Shown: positions 5,023 to 6,393 of the stretch, piece after piece | How positions within the stretch are numbered: position 1 is the stretch's first letter | Layout of the letters: the number at the start of each line of letters is the position of its first letter | Assembly: GCA_050872805.1 (NCBI GenBank) | Contig: JBNMHN010000073.1 | Span: 1-6,393 of the forward strand | Direction of reading: 5' to 3' | DNA from: CAKVOD01 sp050872805 | GTDB taxonomy: Bacteria > Bacillota > Clostridia > Christensenellales > UBA1242 | Length of the DNA stretch: 6,393 nucleotides | Program-made: the position numbers and the translations under genes | Notes under the pieces: generated by a model | Told to the model about the DNA's origin: nothing | Databases searched by the model: none | What the model saw: only the letters and a program-made list of their open reading frames with translations

Positions 5023-6393
5023 GCTTGCACCAGTATCGTTTGGTACAATGGAGCCGATGGAGAGGTCGAGAGAGTCGCCGTCAACGTAGTTGATTGCGCG
5101 AACACCACAAACCCCCTTGATGTCCGCCTCAGCCGATTTCAAAAAGTCATTGATGCCCGACGTAATCGTAATGTCCTCAATTTCCGCTTTCAGCGAAACC
5201 TTGTTCGTCGACTTATATTGACGTACCAGCGAAACAATTTCGCAAATCGCGTCCCCGTTCTCAATAAGTTGCGCATCCACATCGCCGCCCAAATCAAGGT
5301 AGCCCGACACGTGAATCGACTTTTGTCCCTCAATGCCCGCAAAGTAATCCATATAGATTTCCTCAGTTATGTGCGGCAGCACAGGCGCGAACATCTTTAG
5401 CATACCCAAAAGCACATTGTAGCAAGCATATTTCGCTGAATCGCACTTCTCCTGCCCGTAAATGTCTGGATTATACAAACGACGCTTTACAATTTCAACA
5501 TAGTTGTCGCAGAAATTCCAGAAGAACTTTTCAAGTTCGTTCATCGCAAGCGGAATTTCATAATTGTTCAAATTTTTGATAAACTTTTTATACAAATCTT
5601 TGTATCTTTCCAAAATCCACGCATCAATGGTCTCAAGTTGTACCTCTTTTGGCGTGTACCCCTCAAGGAAAGACAAAACAAACTTGCTGACGTTCCAAAT
5701 CTTGTTGACAAGTTTCTTTCCGTTGTCAAACTCGACGTACGAAAACGCCGTATCCTTGCCAAGCGAAAGGCTGTTTGCCCAATAGCGCGTGACGTCAGCG
5801 GAATTATTTTTGATAATCTCCTGCGGCGTGTCCTTACTGTTGCCCTTAGATTTCGACAACTTCGACCCGTCCTCGCTCGTGACGTACCCCGAAATCATCA
5901 AGTCCGTCCACGGCAGTTTATTGAAGTGGTAAAGGCTCTTGACTATCGTATAGAAATCCCACACGCGAATATTGTCGTGCGCGTTCGGGCGCAGCGACAT
6001 AGGAACCATTTCATCACTAAGCCCCTTGCCCGTCTCAAGGTCGGTGCAAATTTGCGGCGTCAAACTGCTCGTCGCCCACGTGTCCATAACGTCCGTTTCA
6101 GGCTCGAACTCGCAGCAGCCGCACTCGCAAGGCTTGTTTGGCTGATGCTTTAGTGGGTCAACAGGCAAGTCCGCAACGTCCGCCAAAACGGTTTTGCCGC
6201 ACTTCTTGCAGTACCAAACTGGGAAAGGAACCCCAAAGTAGCGCTGGCGCGAAATGCACCAGTTCCACGCCAAGTTCTCAACCCAGTTGAGGTAGCGCGC
6301 ACGCATAAATTGTGGGTGCCAGTTCGCCTTGAGCCCCGCGTCGTAAAGTTCCTGCTTGTGGTTCAAAACATCAATGAACCACTGCTTCTTGAC
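4978..6393 (-). CDS. valS: Valyl-tRNA synthetase, archaeal-type subgroup, C-terminal part
   Basis: The frame is open at the right edge and ends with TAA at 4978-4980, giving 471 residues, roughly the second half of the enzyme. It joins valine to tRNA-Val in the cytoplasm using ATP. The visible part starts at the end of the editing region (VKKQWFIDV) and contains SRQRYFGVPFPVWYC at fragment residues 48-62. A cysteine cluster that may bind zinc follows (CKKC at 62-65, CECGCC at 89-94), then DTWATSSLTPQI at 104-115. SLRPNAHDNIRVWDFYT and the class I loop KLSKS (178-182, a variant of KMSKS) come next. The tRNA anticodon-binding helical domain lies at about 254-360. DTWATSSLTPQI and SLRPNAHD match the archaeal-like ValS also found in Rickettsia rather than the classical bacterial form. 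The C-terminal coiled-coil arm of bacterial ValS is not seen. The HIGH motif lies outside the window. The TTG at 6366 is an internal codon, not a start. The final residues (TGASGDSPAAVVTVPTDK) look like an unconserved tail. Confidence 0.95.
   Translation of the reverse strand, partial: VKKQWFIDVLNHKQELYDAGLKANWHPQFMRARYLNWVENLAWNWCISRQRYFGVPFPVWYCKKCGKTVLADVADLPVDPLKHQPNKPCECGCCEFEPETDVMDTWATSSLTPQICTDLETGKGLSDEMVPMSLRPNAHDNIRVWDFYTIVKSLYHFNKLPWTDLMISGYVTSEDGSKLSKSKGNSKDTPQEIIKNNSADVTRYWANSLSLGKDTAFSYVEFDNGKKLVNKIWNVSKFVLSFLEGYTPKEVQLETIDAWILERYKDLYKKFIKNLNNYEIPLAMNELEKFFWNFCDNYVEIVKRRLYNPDIYGQEKCDSAKYACYNVLLGMLKMFAPVLPHITEEIYMDYFAGIEGQKSIHVSGYLDLGGDVDAQLIENGDAICEIVSLVRQYKSTNKVSLKAEIEDITITSGINDFLKSAEADIKGVCGVRAINYVDGDSLDLSIGSIVPNDTGASGDSPAAVVTVPTDK

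Noticed and set aside
5009..5024. GCGGGG-CTAT-CCCCGC hairpin as a terminator
   Set aside because: It lies inside the valS coding region and has no T-tract; the other copy of the repeat keeps only 4 bp of the stem.
4936..6153. Several plus-strand open frames opposite valS
   Set aside because: valS is unmistakable on the minus strand throughout; these are antisense shadows.
1..6393. tRNA, rRNA, CRISPR array, riboswitch or T-box
   Set aside because: No cloverleaf, regular spaced direct repeats, or recognisable T-box specifier or TGGNACCGCG-type motif was seen; the valS start, where a T-box would be expected, lies outside the window.

Overview
The window looks like chromosome of an uncultured low-to-moderate-GC Firmicutes (Bacillota), probably a Clostridia-type gut organism. 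The evidence is indirect: strong GGAGG-type ribosome binding sites, a SpoVB-type lipid flippase start, a short twin-LysM protein, a BspA-like leucine-rich-repeat lipoprotein ending in the aromatic YYYSE...GNYWHY tail that I associate with Clostridia, and an archaeal-type valyl-tRNA synthetase. No rRNA, tRNA, CRISPR array, insertion sequence or phage gene was seen.

Layout, left to right. 1-456 (minus) is the 5' part of a multi-pass MOP-superfamily flippase that runs off the left edge. 518-805 (plus) is a 95-residue protein of two LysM domains, divergent from the flippase and the only plus-strand gene. 806-1086 is an AT-rich spacer with no gene. 1087-2696 (minus) is a lipoprotein gene with an InlB B-type repeat and about nine LRR_5 repeats, split into two frames by one missing base near 2103. 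2780-4015 (minus) is an AAA_14/DUF4143 ATPase. 4016-4459 is a dense non-coding region with a promoter, two overlapping inverted repeats that compete for a shared arm, short palindromes, and one or two copies of a TTTCGACCG-type intergenic repeat. 4460-4816 (minus) is a small two-helix membrane protein of unknown function. 4978-6393 (minus) is the 3' part of valS, whose last codons are partly duplicated just downstream.

The genes do not form one pathway. The flippase, LysM protein and LRR lipoprotein all point to the cell envelope; the ATPase and the small membrane protein are unplaced; valS is housekeeping. I see no convincing multi-gene novel system. The most distinctive signals are non-coding: the three-armed alternative hairpin upstream of the ATPase, the near-identical promoter shared by the ATPase and LRR genes, the valS 3'-end duplication and the TTTCGACCG repeat.
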